Assembly: GCA_910585005.1 (NCBI GenBank)
Contig: CAJUCN010000009.1
Location: 1 to 64,000 of the forward strand
DNA: 64,000 nt
Direction of reading: 5' to 3'
DNA from: an uncultured Lachnospiraceae bacterium
Lineage (GTDB): Bacteria; Bacillota; Clostridia; Lachnospirales; Lachnospiraceae
The notes under the pieces are model-generated. The model had not been told where the DNA came from. It did not search any database and saw nothing but the letters and a program-made list of their open reading frames with translations. Made by a program: the position numbers and the translations under genes. The stretch's first letter is position 1, and every line of letters starts with the position of its first letter. This document shows positions 8,594-18,044 of this stretch, piece by piece.

Positions 8594-9685
8594 TTAGAGT
8601 ACTTTAAGCGTACTATAATAAAGAGAATCTAAAGATTTCGCGACAGCATTTTGCTTGTCGGGATATAGATGGGAATAGATATCTAAGGTGGTCTCAATCT
8701 TATCATGTCACAGACGTTCTGAGACCAGTAAGGGAGAGACACCAAGTTCGATTAACAGGCTGGCATGAGAATGGCGCAAATCATGGATTCGGATTTGAGG
8801 AACGCCGGAAAGTTCGCAGCCTCTTTTGAGTTGTGATGAGAGATAGTATTTAGAAACAGGGAACAGACGGCTGTCGGGAGGATGACTGCCCAATCTGGAA
8901 ATATATTCCTGTACGGAATCGCACAAAAAGTCCGGGAGCGCAATCGTGCGTACGCTTTTAGGCGTTTTGGGCGTAAGAAAAACATCCTCTTTATGGAAAC
9001 GGCAATAGTTCCGATTGATGGTAAGAAGACGTTTGGAAAAATCAAAGTCTTCTGCCGTCAAGGCAAGCAGTTCCCCGGATCGGATGCCCGTCCAGAATAA
9101 CAATAAGAAAATAACCCTTGCAGAAGAATTTCCCTGCATGGAAGATAGGAACCGGTTAAATTCTTCCAATGTCCAGAAATTCATAGGAGCAGATTTTTTT
9201 TGCCCTATGCTTCCACATAAATGAGCCGGGTTTTGCCCAAGCCCATAATATTTCACAGCATAGTTAAAAACTGCCGATAGCTGGACATGGATAGAATTTA
9301 AATAAGTTGGTGAATAGGGCCTGCTGTCAGGCCGACGGGCGGACAGCAGTTCGTTCTGCCAAAGCCTGATGGCGGAAGGCTTGATCTCCGATACGGTCAT
9401 ATTGCCAAATCGGGGAATGATCTTATTTCGGATCAAAAATTCCTTTTCCGAAAATGAAGTAGGTTTGCAGCGGTTTCTGCAATCTTCCAGGTATAGTTCC
9501 GCCAGACACTGAAATGTCATGTTGCAGTTGCCGCTTTTGGAGGCAAGAAAAGCCGCTTCGTATTCTTTGGCAGCCTTTTTGGTCGGAAACCCTTCCTTTT
9601 TCTTGCGTTTGCTTGCGCCATCCCAGTCCCGGTAGTAAAAGCTACAGTACCAGGAGTTGCGCTTTTGGTTTTTGTAAACCGGCAT
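8594..9685 (-). pseudogene. tyrosine-type integrase, interrupted by a nonsense codon
   Basis: An ICE/phage-type integrase. It has an N-terminal arm-binding AP2-like domain (MPVYKNQKRNSWYCSFYYRD), a core-binding domain, and a catalytic domain with Arg in TGIRSGEL and HDLRHSH. Reading stops at a TGA (8708-8710) where the conserved LGH motif should have Gly. In the same frame the rest of the domain continues directly (HDKIETTLDIYSHLYPDK, including the catalytic Tyr) to a TAA at 8594. A single GGA-to-TGA change therefore explains it, and the product lacks the nucleophile. The RBS AAAGGAT supports the ATG at 9685. No excisionase, relaxase or attachment repeats are visible nearby, so it looks like a relic. 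Confidence 0.88.
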
Positions 9686-9836
9686 AAAAAACACATCCTT
9701 TCTGCTGTAATCACACATGAACCATAGACATGTGCAATTCTATCATAGCATAAGGATGTGTTATTTTTGTACTTTCTGGTACAGTATGCCCTGCGAGAAA
9801 AGGCAGGGCATTGTCCGTAAAACTGCTTTACAAGGA

Positions 9837-12272
9837 TCAGCCCATGGTAACGACTACGTTATAGCTTTCTTTCCCTTTTACATAAGGGATGATGCAGCCA
9901 TCCACAGGTGTCCCGTCAACGGTAATGCTCTTGATGCCCTTTTCTACCTTATCAGGATTGACAACCTTAATGCTATAAGTCCCCTCACGGAACTGCCTGG
10001 TGATCTCAAAATCGCCAAAGTTCTTAGGGACACAAGGGTCTACGCTTAATCCCTTGTGGGTAGGGTACACACCCAGAATATACTGGGAGATGTTTACAAA
10101 GGTCCATGCAGCAGTACCTGTCAGCCAACTATTCTTTGCTTCGCCGGGAATATAAGCATCAGCGCCGGCAACCATCTGTGAATACACATAAGGTTCCGTT
10201 CTGTGGATCTCGCTGATCTCTTCCACATAGGCAGGGCAGGTCTTTTGATATACTTCAAAGGCCCGGTCACCACGGCCGATCACCGTCTCAGCAATAGAGA
10301 TCCAAGGATTGTTATGGCAGAAAATGCCTGCATTTTCTTTGTATCCAGGCGGGTAAGAAGAAATCTCGCCAAGTTCTAAGTGATATCTGGTATAAGCAGG
10401 CTGGAGGATCATAACGCCATACTTGGTATCCAGTTTTTCTTTTACGGAATCCAGCGCTTTCTTAGCAAGCCCTTCTTCCACACCGATTCCTGCAAGGACA
10501 CAGAAACCTTGAGGTTCGATATAAATCTGTCCTTCTTCACATTCTTTTGAACCAATCTTTTGGCTGTATGCGTCATAAGCGCGGACAAACCATTCGCCAT
10601 CCCAGCCGTCTTTCAGCACTGCAGCATTCATGATCTTTACTTCTTCGCGGGCACGGTCAGCTTCAGCCTGGTCACCCATAAGTTCACATAACTGTGCATA
10701 CTCTTCCCCGTATTTTACAAACATACCGCCAATAAACACGGATTCGGCAACAGGGCCTTCACTTGGGCCAAAGGTCTGGAAGGATTCACCTGGATGCTCT
10801 GAGAAGCAGTTTAAGTTCAGACAGTCATTCCAGTCAGCGCGCCCGATCAGCGGAAGCTGATGAGGACCTTTATGGTTTACAATATAGTCAAAGGAGCGTT
10901 TTAAGTGATCCATAAGCGGCGTAGCTACGGACGCATCGTTATCAAAAGGAACCATTTCCGTCAAAATGGAAGTATCTCCTGTCTCACGAACATACGCACT
11001 GGTACCTGCAATAAGCCATAAGGGATCGTCATTAAAGCCGCTTCCGATATCGGAGTTGCCCTTTTTGGTCAGGGGCTGGTACTGGTGGTAAGCGCTGCCA
11101 TCCTGGAACTGTGTAGATGCAATGTCGATGATCCTTTCTCTTGCACGGTCAGGAATCAGGTGTACGAATCCCAGAAGATCCTGGCAGGAATCCCTAAAGC
11201 CCATCCCCCGTCCAATACCGGATTCATAGTAGGAGGCGGAACGTGACATGTTGAAAGTTACCATGCACTGATACTGGTTCCAGATATTGACCATACGGTC
11301 AACCTTGTCATTGGAGGATTTCAGTGTGTATTTAGCAAGAAGGTTCTTCCAATATTCGTTCAGTTCGCCAAATGCCTTATCTACGTCAGCGTCCGTTTTA
11401 TACTTGTCAAGCAGCGCATAAGCTGGCTTCTTATTGATGATGCCGTAAGATTCCCATTTTTCTTCTTCCGGGTTCTCTATGTATCCAAGGACGAACACAA
11501 AAGACTTGGTCTCACCAGGGGCTAACGTAACTTTCAGGTGATGGGAAGCGATTGGTGACCATCCGTGTGCAACGGAACCTGTGCAGGCTCCCTTTTCCAC
11601 TGCTTCCGGATTGTCTGCGCCTCTGTATGCGCCAAGGAAAGCATCTCTGCTGGTATCAAATCCATCTACCTTAGCATTCACGGAATAAACAGCATAATGG
11701 TTACGGCGCTCTCTGTACTCTGTTTTGTGGAATATGGTGGAATCAACCACTTCTACTTCGCCGGTACTATAGTTCCTTTGGAAGTTCCGGCTGTCATCGT
11801 CCGCATTCCAAAGACACCATTCTACATAGGAGAAGAGGGAGAGATCTTTGGTTTCGGAAGAACCGTTGGTAAGCTGTAACTGGCTTACTTCACAGGAATC
11901 GCCCATGGGAACGAAGGTAAGTACGGAAGCTTTCACGCCGTTTTTGGATGAAGTAAAACGGCTGTAGCCGATACCGTGGCGGCATTCATAAGAGTCTAAC
12001 TCTGTTTTGGTAGGCTGCCAGCCGGGATTCCATACCGTATCACCATCTTTCACATAAAAATATTTTCCATTGACATCGCCGGGTACGTCGTTGTAACGAT
12101 ACCGTGTCAGGCGCAACAGCTTTGCATCCTTATAAAAGGTATAGCCACCGCAGGTATTGGAAATCAGGCTGAAAAAATCATTGCAGCCCAGATAATTAAT
12201 CCAAGGAAGCGGCGTCTTTGGGGTGGTGATCACATACTCACGGTTCGCATCATCAAAATAACCAAATTTCAT
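9837..12272 (-). CDS. cbp: cellobiose phosphorylase (GH94)
   Basis: Cytoplasmic enzyme that splits cellobiose with phosphate into glucose 1-phosphate and glucose. Its 811 aa equals the length I recall for Clostridium thermocellum cellobiose phosphorylase. Conserved blocks match that enzyme: N-terminal MKFGYFDDANREYVI, YECRHGIGY, NMSRSASYYESGIGRGMGFRDS, the catalytic GRADWNDCLNLNCFS (general acid Asp near residue 485) and YPPGYKENAGIFCHNNPW. No signal peptide. RBS AAAAAGGAGAAGG precedes ATG. It is divergent from a sugar importer (12516 onward) and has a LacI-type operator just behind its promoter, suggesting induction by cellodextrins. A cellodextrin phosphorylase would be longer; this length favours cellobiose. 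Confidence 0.93.
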   Translation of the reverse strand: MKFGYFDDANREYVITTPKTPLPWINYLGCNDFFSLISNTCGGYTFYKDAKLLRLTRYRYNDVPGDVNGKYFYVKDGDTVWNPGWQPTKTELDSYECRHGIGYSRFTSSKNGVKASVLTFVPMGDSCEVSQLQLTNGSSETKDLSLFSYVEWCLWNADDDSRNFQRNYSTGEVEVVDSTIFHKTEYRERRNHYAVYSVNAKVDGFDTSRDAFLGAYRGADNPEAVEKGACTGSVAHGWSPIASHHLKVTLAPGETKSFVFVLGYIENPEEEKWESYGIINKKPAYALLDKYKTDADVDKAFGELNEYWKNLLAKYTLKSSNDKVDRMVNIWNQYQCMVTFNMSRSASYYESGIGRGMGFRDSCQDLLGFVHLIPDRARERIIDIASTQFQDGSAYHQYQPLTKKGNSDIGSGFNDDPLWLIAGTSAYVRETGDTSILTEMVPFDNDASVATPLMDHLKRSFDYIVNHKGPHQLPLIGRADWNDCLNLNCFSEHPGESFQTFGPSEGPVAESVFIGGMFVKYGEEYAQLCELMGDQAEADRAREEVKIMNAAVLKDGWDGEWFVRAYDAYSQKIGSKECEEGQIYIEPQGFCVLAGIGVEEGLAKKALDSVKEKLDTKYGVMILQPAYTRYHLELGEISSYPPGYKENAGIFCHNNPWISIAETVIGRGDRAFEVYQKTCPAYVEEISEIHRTEPYVYSQMVAGADAYIPGEAKNSWLTGTAAWTFVNISQYILGVYPTHKGLSVDPCVPKNFGDFEITRQFREGTYSIKVVNPDKVEKGIKSITVDGTPVDGCIIPYVKGKESYNVVVTMG

Positions 12273-12310
12273 AGTTCCTTCTCCTTTTTTATTTTATGAT
12301 ATGAATTTAA

Positions 12311-12369
12311 GAAAACGTTTAAGTTCTCTCTATAGTCCAAATTATACACAAAACATTCCAGGAGTGCAA
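12311..12369 (-). promoter_or_regulatory. promoter and LacI-type operator of cellobiose phosphorylase
   Basis: On the minus strand, TTGCAC (12364-12369) and TATAAT (12341-12346) are 17 bases apart. A site reading GAAAACGTTTAAGTT on the plus strand (12311-12325) lies about 10 bases past the expected transcription start. Closely similar sites occur at 15710 and 15882 next to the LacI-family gene. The palindromic core AAACGTTT with a central CG is typical of LacI-family operators. Confidence 0.8.
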
Positions 12370-12416
12370 TATGAAAATTGTGCATTTTAGTAGAAAGAAC
12401 AAATGATAGAGAAGTA

Positions 12417-12468
12417 TTGCAAAAAAACCTCAAAAAGCGTATAGTAATAAATGTTAAACCTTTAAGAA
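12417..12468 (+). promoter_or_regulatory. promoter of the cellodextrin importer operon with weaker operator
   Basis: TTGCAA (12417-12422) and TATAGT (12440-12445) are 17 bases apart. At 12454-12466 lies TTAAACCTTTAAG, which resembles the LacI-type sites but has CC in place of the central CG. Its distance from the -10 (8 bases) equals that of the operator at the regulator's own promoter. Confidence 0.6.
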
Positions 12469-12515
12469 ATTAGTCACATAAATTTCTGGGGCAGATCTGG
12501 GAGGGGTTCAAAAAC

Positions 12516-13898
12516 ATGAAAAAGAAAGTGTTTGGGGGACTGCTTTTGGCAGCGGTTCTTTTAGCCGGATGTGGTGGGAAAGATACCGGTTCCACTTATC
12601 AGGAATCAGATTTTTCGGCATCTTCAGAAGGCAGTATCGTTTATATGGGAGAACTGGAGATCATGCATTACTCCACTTCGGAGGAATCAGAAGGAAACGG
12701 CGGTTCCGATGGGTTCCGCACGGTTCTTGCCCAGTGGGCCGAAGCCCATCCTGACATTACTTTGACGCAAAACATACTTGCGAATGCAGAGTATAAAACA
12801 CAGATCGCCACTTTGGCGGCGGCGGATGATCTTCCGGATGTGTTTTTTCTCCAGGGGATGAATACCATTGACTGGGCCAAGCAGGGGCTGATCTACGATC
12901 TGACAGAGGATATCAAGTCTTCCCCTTATGCACAGGACTATAACGAAGCCTATTTTAACCCGTTTATGGTGGGGGATAAGATCTATGGTTATCCCGCATT
13001 GACCGGAGGGACATGTACGGTAGTCATCTATGATAAAGCCATGTGGAAAGAAGCCGGCTATGACCGTTTCCCTTCCACATGGGAAGAGGTGGAAAAGGCT
13101 GCGGAATATTTTCAGGCCCAGGGCGTCATCCCTGTGGCTTTTGGCAACGGCGGCAAATGGCAGGCAAATTCCTGTTTCCTCTCGACCCTTGCCAACAGAT
13201 ATACTGGCCCGGATTGGTTCCTTAGTCTGGTTGCCAAAGACGGCGCTGCTTTTACGGATCCTGAATTTGTGAGCGCACTGACGGAAATGCAGCGGCTTTT
13301 TCATCAGACCGATATCTTTAATGTGGATTTCAATGCTGTGACCAATGAAGATGCCCGGGAGTACTATATTTCCGGTGACGCTGCCGCATTTATTGGAGGT
13401 AACTGGGACGAGTCCTATATATGGGCGATGTTAAAAGACAGCGATCCGGAAAAGTTTGACCATATGGGGTTTGCAGTCCTTCCCCAGCCTGCCGACGCCA
13501 AAATGGCGCCTAATTCCCAGAATATCGGACTTGGCTACGCGGTAGCGATCAATGCAAAGCTGGCGGATGATCCGGCCAAGTTAGAAGCGGCGATTGATCT
13601 TGCAGAATATGTTACAGGGCCTGCTTTTGCCAATTATGTAACAGCCAATTACGCACTGGGTGGTCTTACCAAAGCTGCCCAGGTAGATCTCAGCGCTTTC
13701 GACCAGATCACACAGGACTTTTACAACTGGTCGTATGTGGATACGGAAGAATGTGAGATTTATGATTCTTACATCACCAACGCAGTATGGGATGTATTAA
13801 ATACCGATTTGCAGACGATGCTCAACGGAGATATTTCGCCGGAAGAGGTTGCGGCAAACGCCCAGGCAGCCTATGAAGCAAATTATTCCAAGGAGTAA
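12516..13898 (+). CDS. sugar ABC importer, solute-binding lipoprotein (central system)
   Basis: Extracellular binding protein of 460 aa for a CUT1 importer (SBP family 1, MalE-like). Lipoprotein signal MKKKVFGGLLLAAVLLAGC, with the lipidated Cys at 19. The mature domain contains the family's DVFFLQGMNTIDWAKQG and AFIGGNWDESYIWAM stretches. It is followed within about 45 bases by two permease genes and is divergent from cellobiose phosphorylase. I infer a cello-oligosaccharide ligand from context only. It is unrelated at close range to the two arm binding proteins, so this is an independent importer. Confidence 0.92.
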   Translation: MKKKVFGGLLLAAVLLAGCGGKDTGSTYQESDFSASSEGSIVYMGELEIMHYSTSEESEGNGGSDGFRTVLAQWAEAHPDITLTQNILANAEYKTQIATLAAADDLPDVFFLQGMNTIDWAKQGLIYDLTEDIKSSPYAQDYNEAYFNPFMVGDKIYGYPALTGGTCTVVIYDKAMWKEAGYDRFPSTWEEVEKAAEYFQAQGVIPVAFGNGGKWQANSCFLSTLANRYTGPDWFLSLVAKDGAAFTDPEFVSALTEMQRLFHQTDIFNVDFNAVTNEDAREYYISGDAAAFIGGNWDESYIWAMLKDSDPEKFDHMGFAVLPQPADAKMAPNSQNIGLGYAVAINAKLADDPAKLEAAIDLAEYVTGPAFANYVTANYALGGLTKAAQVDLSAFDQITQDFYNWSYVDTEECEIYDSYITNAVWDVLNTDLQTMLNGDISPEEVAANAQAAYEANYSKE

Positions 13899-13941
13899 CC
13901 GGAAAAGAGATCCGAACAGGAATTACAGGAAAGGATTTAGA

Positions 13942-14835
13942 ATGTTACATGCTATTAGACCCAAAAGGAACATTATTATTTTATACCTTTTGATTCCAAC
14001 TGCTTTATTTTTATTTACAGTATTTGTGCCTCTGGTAACAGCATTAGGGTATAGTGTTTTTGAGTGGAAAGGAGGGCCGGTAAAGACATTTACCGGTTTA
14101 ACCAATTATGTGACATTGCTCCACGATGAGACCTTTTGGCTGGCATTTCAGCACAATATTTACCTGGTGGTGGCATGTATCATCGGTCAGATCGGGATTG
14201 CGTTTATCCTGGTGATGATGGTCGGTTCCAAGTTTGTAAGGCTAAAAGGCATTCACCGGACTTTCGGTTTTTTTCCAAGCACGATTTCCGCTGTCTGTAT
14301 TGGACTAATCTGGAGTATCATCTACCACAATCAATATGGCATTATCAACTGGTTTTTCAAGGCGATCGGCAAACCGGAACTGTGCCGGGTATGGCTGAAT
14401 GAGACGGATCTGGTTATGCTTCTGGTATCCATTCCCCTGATCTGGCAGTACATCGGTTATTATATGGTCATTATTCTTTCAGCAATTTCTTCTATTAATG
14501 AAGAGTTGTATGAAAGCGCAGAGATTGACGGGGCAAGCGGAGTGCAAAAGGCTTGCTATATAACGCTTCCCCTGATCAAAAATATTATCATGGTATGTAT
14601 TACGCTTTGCATTGCAGGCAATATGAAAGCCTTTGACAGTATTTTTGTTATGACCAAGGGCGGGCCGGGAAAAGCGTCTATGGTGATGGCTATGTACGGC
14701 TACCAGATATCTTTAAACCAGAACAATATGGGGTATGGAAGCTGTATTTCTGTGGGCATCTTTGTCCTGTCCCTTCTTGTGATAGCCGGTTCCCAGGCAT
14801 TCATTAAATTTCTTACCCATGAAAAGGAGATTTGA
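13942..14835 (+). CDS. sugar ABC importer permease, MalF/UgpA type (central system)
   Basis: Inner-membrane permease, 297 aa from the ATG at 13942, chosen because AGGAAAGGA lies just before it; the upstream in-frame start at 13849 would overlap the binding-protein gene. About six membrane helices and the EAA loop ESAEIDGASGVQKACYITLPLIK. Pairs with the next permease, whose gene starts 2 bases after this stop. Confidence 0.92.
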   Translation: MLHAIRPKRNIIILYLLIPTALFLFTVFVPLVTALGYSVFEWKGGPVKTFTGLTNYVTLLHDETFWLAFQHNIYLVVACIIGQIGIAFILVMMVGSKFVRLKGIHRTFGFFPSTISAVCIGLIWSIIYHNQYGIINWFFKAIGKPELCRVWLNETDLVMLLVSIPLIWQYIGYYMVIILSAISSINEELYESAEIDGASGVQKACYITLPLIKNIIMVCITLCIAGNMKAFDSIFVMTKGGPGKASMVMAMYGYQISLNQNNMGYGSCISVGIFVLSLLVIAGSQAFIKFLTHEKEI

Positions 14836-14837
14836 AA

Positions 14838-15695
14838 ATGAAACGAAACAAAACGATGCATTCCCTGGGCAGGGGACTGCTCTCCTTTTTTATGAATGCT
14901 GCATTGATTCTGTTTTCCCTGACTTGTATTTTCCCAATAATCTGGATGGGGTATTCGTCCCTGAAAGAAAAGAGGGCTTTTAATGCTGATATCATTGGTC
15001 TGCCCAAAAAGCCGTCCCTGGTCAATTATAGCCGGATCTTGTCCAATCCGGATTATCATTTGAGCGAGTCTATGTTAAACAGTGTGAGAACAACCGCCTT
15101 GTCTATCGTGTTTATCATTGTTTTCAGTTTTGTTGTGGGATATATCCTTGCAAGAGTCTCTTTTCGATTGAACAGGGTGCTTTATGCCATGTTTTTGCTG
15201 GGAATGCTGATTCCGGTCCATTCTCTGCTTGTCCCGATTTATGTGGTATTCCGCAACTGTGGAATATCCAATCAATGGTTTACGTTAATTTTTCCGTATG
15301 TGTCTTTTGGGCTGCCCATGGGGATCTTTTTGATGGAAGGTTATGTGAAAGGAATTCCCGTATCTTTGGAGGAAGCGGCAGCCATTGACGGAAGCAGCTT
15401 TTCTTATACCATGTGGTATATTATTATGCCGATCTGCAAGCCAATTCTAGTTACCATAGGAATCATCCAGGTTTTTGCCTGCTGGAATGAATTTTCTTTT
15501 GCCCTGGTGCTGATCAAGGACGTGACGCTGCAGACGGTTCCCCTTGCGCTGACCCAGTTTAGAGGACAGTTTGCATCAGACTATCCCAAACAGATGGCCG
15601 CTATGTTGATCACCATGTCTCCGATCGTCATTTTGTATTTTGCATTCAGCAAGCAGATTATAAAAGGAATGATAACAGGGGCAGTGAAAGAATGA
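14838..15695 (+). CDS. sugar ABC importer permease, MalG/UgpE type (central system)
   Basis: Second permease of the central importer, 285 aa, with about six membrane helices and EAA loop EEAAAIDGSSFSYTMWYIIMPICKP. An in-frame TTG six bases upstream is possible, but the ATG at 14838 has the correct distance to AAGGAG. C-terminal KQIIKGMITGAVKE is typical of this subfamily. No ATP-binding subunit follows; the operon ends here and an operator-like site lies 14 bases further on. Confidence 0.92.
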   Translation: MKRNKTMHSLGRGLLSFFMNAALILFSLTCIFPIIWMGYSSLKEKRAFNADIIGLPKKPSLVNYSRILSNPDYHLSESMLNSVRTTALSIVFIIVFSFVVGYILARVSFRLNRVLYAMFLLGMLIPVHSLLVPIYVVFRNCGISNQWFTLIFPYVSFGLPMGIFLMEGYVKGIPVSLEEAAAIDGSSFSYTMWYIIMPICKPILVTIGIIQVFACWNEFSFALVLIKDVTLQTVPLALTQFRGQFASDYPKQMAAMLITMSPIVILYFAFSKQIIKGMITGAVKE

Positions 15696-15709
15696 CAAAA
15701 ATTATGGAA

Positions 15710-15724
15710 GAAAACGTTTAAGTA
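15710..15724 (+). promoter_or_regulatory. LacI-type operator-like site behind the importer operon
   Basis: GAAAACGTTTAAGTA matches the site at the cellobiose phosphorylase promoter at 14 of 15 positions. It is 172 bases upstream of the site at 15882, so the two could be bridged by one tetrameric repressor. Confidence 0.65.
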
Positions 15725-15844
15725 AAATTTTTCCAGAAGATAGAAACTTACAATTTTTTTGTAGAAAATTACAGAAAATGAAACTGAAAATATGTTAATG
15801 TTTGCCGAAATTGTTCATAATGTATAAAAATAGCCCCAAAAGTA
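15725..15844. other. AT-rich intergenic stretch, no gene seen
   Basis: Between the importer operon and the regulator promoter I see only AT-rich DNA with no convincing open frame, terminator hairpin or RNA motif. Confidence 0.5.
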
Positions 15845-15896
15845 TTGTAAAAATATAAAAAGTGATATATACTTAAAAACAGAAAACGATTAAGTT
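15845..15896 (+). promoter_or_regulatory. promoter and operator of the LacI-family regulator
   Basis: TTGTAA (15845-15850) and TATACT (15868-15873) are 17 bases apart. The operator GAAAACGATTAAGTT (15882-15896) begins 8 bases after the -10, overlapping the likely transcription start, which fits autorepression. Confidence 0.75.
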
Positions 15897-15997
15897 CCTG
15901 AAAGAAAGGCTCTACACCTATTGCTCATTTGCATCAGGCTTGGGTGGACTATTAAAATAAGGTACGCTGGGTTTGATGACAGAGGGGAGTTCGCGAC

Positions 15998-17008
15998 ATG
16001 GTTTCAATGAAAGATATTTCAAGGGTATGCGGTGTGTCGATAGCGACAGTCAGTAAAGCGCTTAACGGACACAGGGATATAGGTGAAGAGACGAAGGCGC
16101 ACATCAGGCAGGTTGCAAAGCAGATGGGGTATTCCCCTAATTCAGCGGCAAAGACTTTAAAGACCCACAGAACATATAATCTTGGGGTGCTGTTTTCGGA
16201 TGAAAGTCAAAGCGGGTTGACCCATGATTATTTTGCCCATGTTCTTGACAGTTTTAAGAATACAGCCGAGGAACAGGGGTATGATATCACTTTTATCAAT
16301 AGCTGTAAGAGCAGAAGCCAAAGAATGACCTACTTAGAACATGCCAGGTACCGGGGGTTTGACGGCGTAGTGATTGCCTGTGTTGATTTTGGGGATCCGG
16401 AGGTTGGGGAGCTTGTAAGAAGCGATATTCCGGTGGTGACCATTGATCATTTGTTTGATAACAGGAGTACGATCATTTCAGACAATGTGAAGGGCATGAA
16501 TGATTTGATTTGTTACATATATGAAATGGGACACCGGAAGATCGCATATATCCATGGCGCAGATTCAGCGGTCACCCAAAGCAGGTTATCTTCATTTTAC
16601 AGAACCTGTGAGGAGTTAAAGCTGAGCGTTCCTGTGGGGTATATCAGGGAAGCGGCATACAGAAATATCCAGGAAGCTTATGGGGAAACTTGCAAACTGC
16701 TGGATTTAAGGAATCCGCCTACCTGTATTATTTACCCGGATGATTTTTCTTGTTTTGGCGGGATCGCTGCCATCCAGGCCAGAGGGCTAAAAATACCGGA
16801 TGACGTTTCGGTGGCAGGATACGATGGAATTGGGATTGCAAGAAATTTTGAGCCGAAACTGACTACGATTATACAGGATACCAAGCGCCTTGGGGCGGAG
16901 GCGGCAAATAAGCTGATTAACCTGATAGAGTACCCAGGTACGACAATAAACGAACAGATTATTGTGACGGGAGAAGTATTTGCCGGGAGTTCGGTTAAAA
17001 AATTATAG
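15998..17008 (+). CDS. LacI-family transcriptional regulator
   Basis: DNA-binding repressor of 336 aa. The N-terminal helix-turn-helix is MKDISRVCGVSIATVSKALNG followed by the hinge region GYSPNSAAKTLKT. The C-terminal two-lobed sugar-binding domain follows from about residue 62, with the usual VAGYDGIGIA and LTTIIQD motifs. Start supported by GAGGGGAG 8 bases upstream. Operator-like sites occur at its own promoter, at cellobiose phosphorylase and, weaker, at the adjoining importer, so I infer it controls this cellodextrin regulon. It is followed at 111 bases by the right-arm importer, with no terminator between. Confidence 0.93.
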   Translation: MVSMKDISRVCGVSIATVSKALNGHRDIGEETKAHIRQVAKQMGYSPNSAAKTLKTHRTYNLGVLFSDESQSGLTHDYFAHVLDSFKNTAEEQGYDITFINSCKSRSQRMTYLEHARYRGFDGVVIACVDFGDPEVGELVRSDIPVVTIDHLFDNRSTIISDNVKGMNDLICYIYEMGHRKIAYIHGADSAVTQSRLSSFYRTCEELKLSVPVGYIREAAYRNIQEAYGETCKLLDLRNPPTCIIYPDDFSCFGGIAAIQARGLKIPDDVSVAGYDGIGIARNFEPKLTTIIQDTKRLGAEAANKLINLIEYPGTTINEQIIVTGEVFAGSSVKKL

Positions 17009-17119
17009 GAATCATGCGGCGTTTATGGGAGGAAGATGGTTCCTTCCCAAAATATAAATGCAAAAAACTATCCAATTTTATTAAAGGGAGGATTTAAAAA
17101 AGAAAAGGAGAACTGTTTT

Positions 17120-18025
17120 ATGAAAAATTTTTTCGCAAACACCTGGAAGCACAGGGCACATGTAGTGATGGCGTTGCCGGTTTTTTTAATCCTGTTTTTC
17201 ATCATGTACGTTCCAATGGCAGGTCTGGTAATGGCATTCAAAAACTTTGATTACTCAAAGGGAATTTGGGGCAGCCCATGGTGTGGTATCGACAACTTTA
17301 AGTTTTTACTGGCTTCAAAAAACACCTTTGTCTCCATGACCAAAAACACCCTAATGTATTATGTTATTTTTACTGTTGTAGGGACTTTTTTGAATGTTGT
17401 CCTTGCGATCTCCATTGACCAGTTTGTATTTAAAAAAGCTGCAAAGGTGATGCAGACCATCATGATCATCCCTGTATTTATTTCTTATGCCGCAGTCCAA
17501 TTTATTGTTTATGCGTTTATCAGCACGGACACCGGTATATTAAATAACACTTTGGGAATGAGCACCAGATTTTATTCTACTGCTTCTATATGGCCATGGA
17601 TATTGACCATTGTAAAAATATGGAACAGCGTAGGATATGGATCTGTTTTGTACATGTCTGTCCTTGCCGGGATTGATACGGAACTTTATGAGGCAGCCCA
17701 AATCGACGGGGCAAACAAGTGGCAGCAGATCTGGCATATTACCCTGCCTTCCCTGATTCCAATGGTTACCGTCATGCTGCTCCTGTCTGTAGGCGGAATT
17801 ATGCGGTCTGATACCGGTTTGTTCTATCAGGTAACCCGTAACAGCGGCGTACTGTACTCGACGACACAGGTTATCGATTCTTATGTATTAAATGCAATTT
17901 TTAAGAATTCAAACTTTGGATTTACTGCAGCGACTAGTTTCTTCCAGTCCATTGTCGGTTTATTGCTAATGCTGTTTGCAAATGGAATGGTGCGTAAAGT
18001 TGCGCCGGATAATGCATTATTCTAA
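17120..18025 (+). CDS. sugar ABC importer permease, LplB/YteP type (right arm)
   Basis: 301 aa; same length as, and nearly identical to, the left-arm permease at 7600-8505, including EAA loop EAAQIDGANKWQQIWHITLPSL. The start at 17120 is chosen from AAAAGGAG and the alignment with the paralogue; a longer frame from 17036 has no good RBS. About 22 bases upstream of that RBS the ancestral site AAAGGGAGG is still visible, so an insertion or duplication seems to have given this copy a new ribosome site. Confidence 0.93.
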   Translation: MKNFFANTWKHRAHVVMALPVFLILFFIMYVPMAGLVMAFKNFDYSKGIWGSPWCGIDNFKFLLASKNTFVSMTKNTLMYYVIFTVVGTFLNVVLAISIDQFVFKKAAKVMQTIMIIPVFISYAAVQFIVYAFISTDTGILNNTLGMSTRFYSTASIWPWILTIVKIWNSVGYGSVLYMSVLAGIDTELYEAAQIDGANKWQQIWHITLPSLIPMVTVMLLLSVGGIMRSDTGLFYQVTRNSGVLYSTTQVIDSYVLNAIFKNSNFGFTAATSFFQSIVGLLLMLFANGMVRKVAPDNALF

Positions 18026-18044
18026 TCAGAGAGGAGATTGAGTT

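Noticed and set aside
8708..8710. In-frame TGA in the integrase read as selenocysteine
   Set aside because: The position is a conserved Gly in the LGH motif of integrases, not a Cys, and no SECIS-type hairpin is evident. A nonsense mutation is simpler.
8594..9836. Active integrative element with attachment sites
   Set aside because: No excisionase, relaxase, phage genes or flanking direct repeats are seen, and the integrase lacks its catalytic end. The GCCCTGC hairpin near 9788-9804 is only a possible weak terminator of cellobiose phosphorylase.
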